Source: Gammaproteobacteria bacterium
GTDB taxonomy: Bacteria > Pseudomonadota > Gammaproteobacteria > Steroidobacterales > Steroidobacteraceae
Assembly: GCA_003134045.1 (NCBI GenBank)
Contig: PLAH01000184.1
Location: 1 to 64,000 of the forward strand
Reading direction: 5' to 3'
Length of the DNA: 64,000 nucleotides
The position numbers were made by a program, and so were the translations under genes. The notes beneath the pieces are model-generated. The model saw nothing but the letters and a program-made list of their open reading frames with translations, was not told the DNA's origin and searched no databases. Of the stretch, positions 63,491-64,000 are shown in pieces. Within the stretch, counting starts at the first letter, position 1, and every line of letters starts with the position of its first letter.

Positions 63491-64000
63491 GCAGCAATCA
63501 AGGCGGCGGTCGAAAAGGCCGTCGCAACCTTCGGCCGGCTGGATGTGCTGGTGAATAACGCCGGCACTGCCATTCCGAAAAAGTTCGAAGAGACCACGCT
63601 GGAAGAGATGGACCACATGGTCAACATCAACCTCCGCGGCGTATTCGCCACCACGCACGCTGCGCTCAAGCACCTGAATGACGGTGGCCGCATCATCATG
63701 ATTGGTTCGTGCGTGGGAGAGCGTGTCCTGACGCCCGGGCTGGTGGCTTACTCGGCGACCAAGGGAGCCGTGAAGATGTTTACCCAAGGGTTGTCCCGAG
63801 AAGTCGGGAGCCGGGGCATCACGGTCAACAATGTGCAGCCGGGTCCGATCGATACGGATTTGAATCCCGCCGCGGGCGATTGGGCGGTGCCGCAGAAGGC
63901 AGCCACAGCGCTCAACCGCTATGGGCGCGTCGATGAAGTTGCCGCGTTGGTGGCGTTCATCGCGGGCCCGGAATCCTCGTACATCACCGGGGCGAATCTC
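63485..64000 (+). pseudogene. Short-chain dehydrogenase, 5'-truncated (runs off window)
   Basis: Frame reads DAAAIKAAVEKAVATFGRLDVLVNNAGTAIPKKFEE, the middle of an SDR, through the catalytic GSCVGERVLTPGLVAYSATKGAVKMF (Ser, Tyr, Lys) and NNVQPGPIDTDLNP to the window end at TGANL. The first ~70 residues with the TGxxxGxG cofactor motif are missing, and no start codon is found at the break; the sequence switches directly into the antisense of the truncated LysR gene. The track shows only fragments of it in other frames. Confidence 0.85.

Noticed and set aside
1-64000. CRISPR arrays, rRNA, tRNA genes and insertion sequences
   Set aside because: No regularly spaced repeats, no rRNA or cloverleaf-like sequence was noticed in the gaps, and no transposase frame was found. 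A tRNAscan or Infernal run would settle the RNA question.

Overview
The window is 64 kb of a high-GC chromosome, almost certainly from a gammaproteobacterium. Evidence for this is the yibN-grxC-secB-gpsA order with divergent envC, the recG-ubiC-ubiA order, ntrB-ntrC beside glnA, GlyQ/GlyS as separate subunits, class I GlnA of 469 aa and a Tat ABC operon. A Xanthomonadales/Nevskiales-like lineage is my inference from the aa3-oxidase cluster layout and gene mix; it is not proven by the sequence. No rRNA, tRNA, CRISPR array or intact insertion sequence was seen. The high GC produces very long antisense shadow ORFs (up to 639 aa), which are left out.

Layout. 1-3.1 kb: 3' part of recG, then ubiC and ubiA (first steps of ubiquinone synthesis). 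3.2-6.5 kb: bioB-bioC-bioD with overlapping starts and stops behind a sigma70-like promoter, then a DUF2244 membrane protein. 6.5-14.6 kb: a complete aa3-type cytochrome c oxidase locus (coxB, coxA, a small membrane protein, ctaG, coxC, an oppositely oriented DUF2909 gene, surf1, a SCO-like protein, ctaA, ctaB). 14.6-21.3 kb: PerM-type permease, uvrD, trkA-trkH and dtd. 21.3-27.4 kb: tatABC running into POT and OPT peptide transporters and a DMT exporter. 27.4-35.6 kb (mostly minus): a small membrane protein, an SRPBCC protein, a MAPEG protein (plus strand), a TonB-dependent receptor under a TPP riboswitch, and a cell-wall block (PBP7-like peptidase, GGDEF cyclase, S41 protease, EnvC). 35.6-37.9 kb: rhodanese-like protein, grxC, secB, gpsA.

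37.8-42.3 kb is the main accessory insertion: an MFS exporter, DUF763, a MobA/MobL-TraA-type relaxase in which most catalytic motifs are altered although the frame is open, and a divergent TraD-like gene. A MOBQ-like nic sequence lies between the last two. The segment sits between gpsA and trmL and abuts what looks like the 3' tip of a LysR gene.

42.3-52.4 kb: trmL, mscS, ntrC, ntrB, DUF4124, glnA (with a sigma54 promoter and a strong terminator), glyQ-glyS and a PlsC-type acyltransferase. 52-54.9 kb: a proline-rich membrane protein whose frame runs 325 bp antisense into plsC, a GT1-type glycosyltransferase lacking an ATG where its family begins, and an unknown exported protein. 55-59 kb: a periplasmic molybdenum hydroxylase operon (2Fe-2S subunit, Mo subunit, triheme cytochrome c). 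59.2-64 kb is a decaying accessory region: a VOC protein, an internally deleted LysR pseudogene, alkB and ada (alkylation repair, convergent), and a divergent LysR/SDR pair in which both 5' ends are missing at one junction.

Most of the window is housekeeping. The parts that merit follow-up are the degenerate relaxase module, the riboswitch-controlled TonB receptor, the LysR/SDR junction, the plsC antisense overlap and the glycosyltransferase start.
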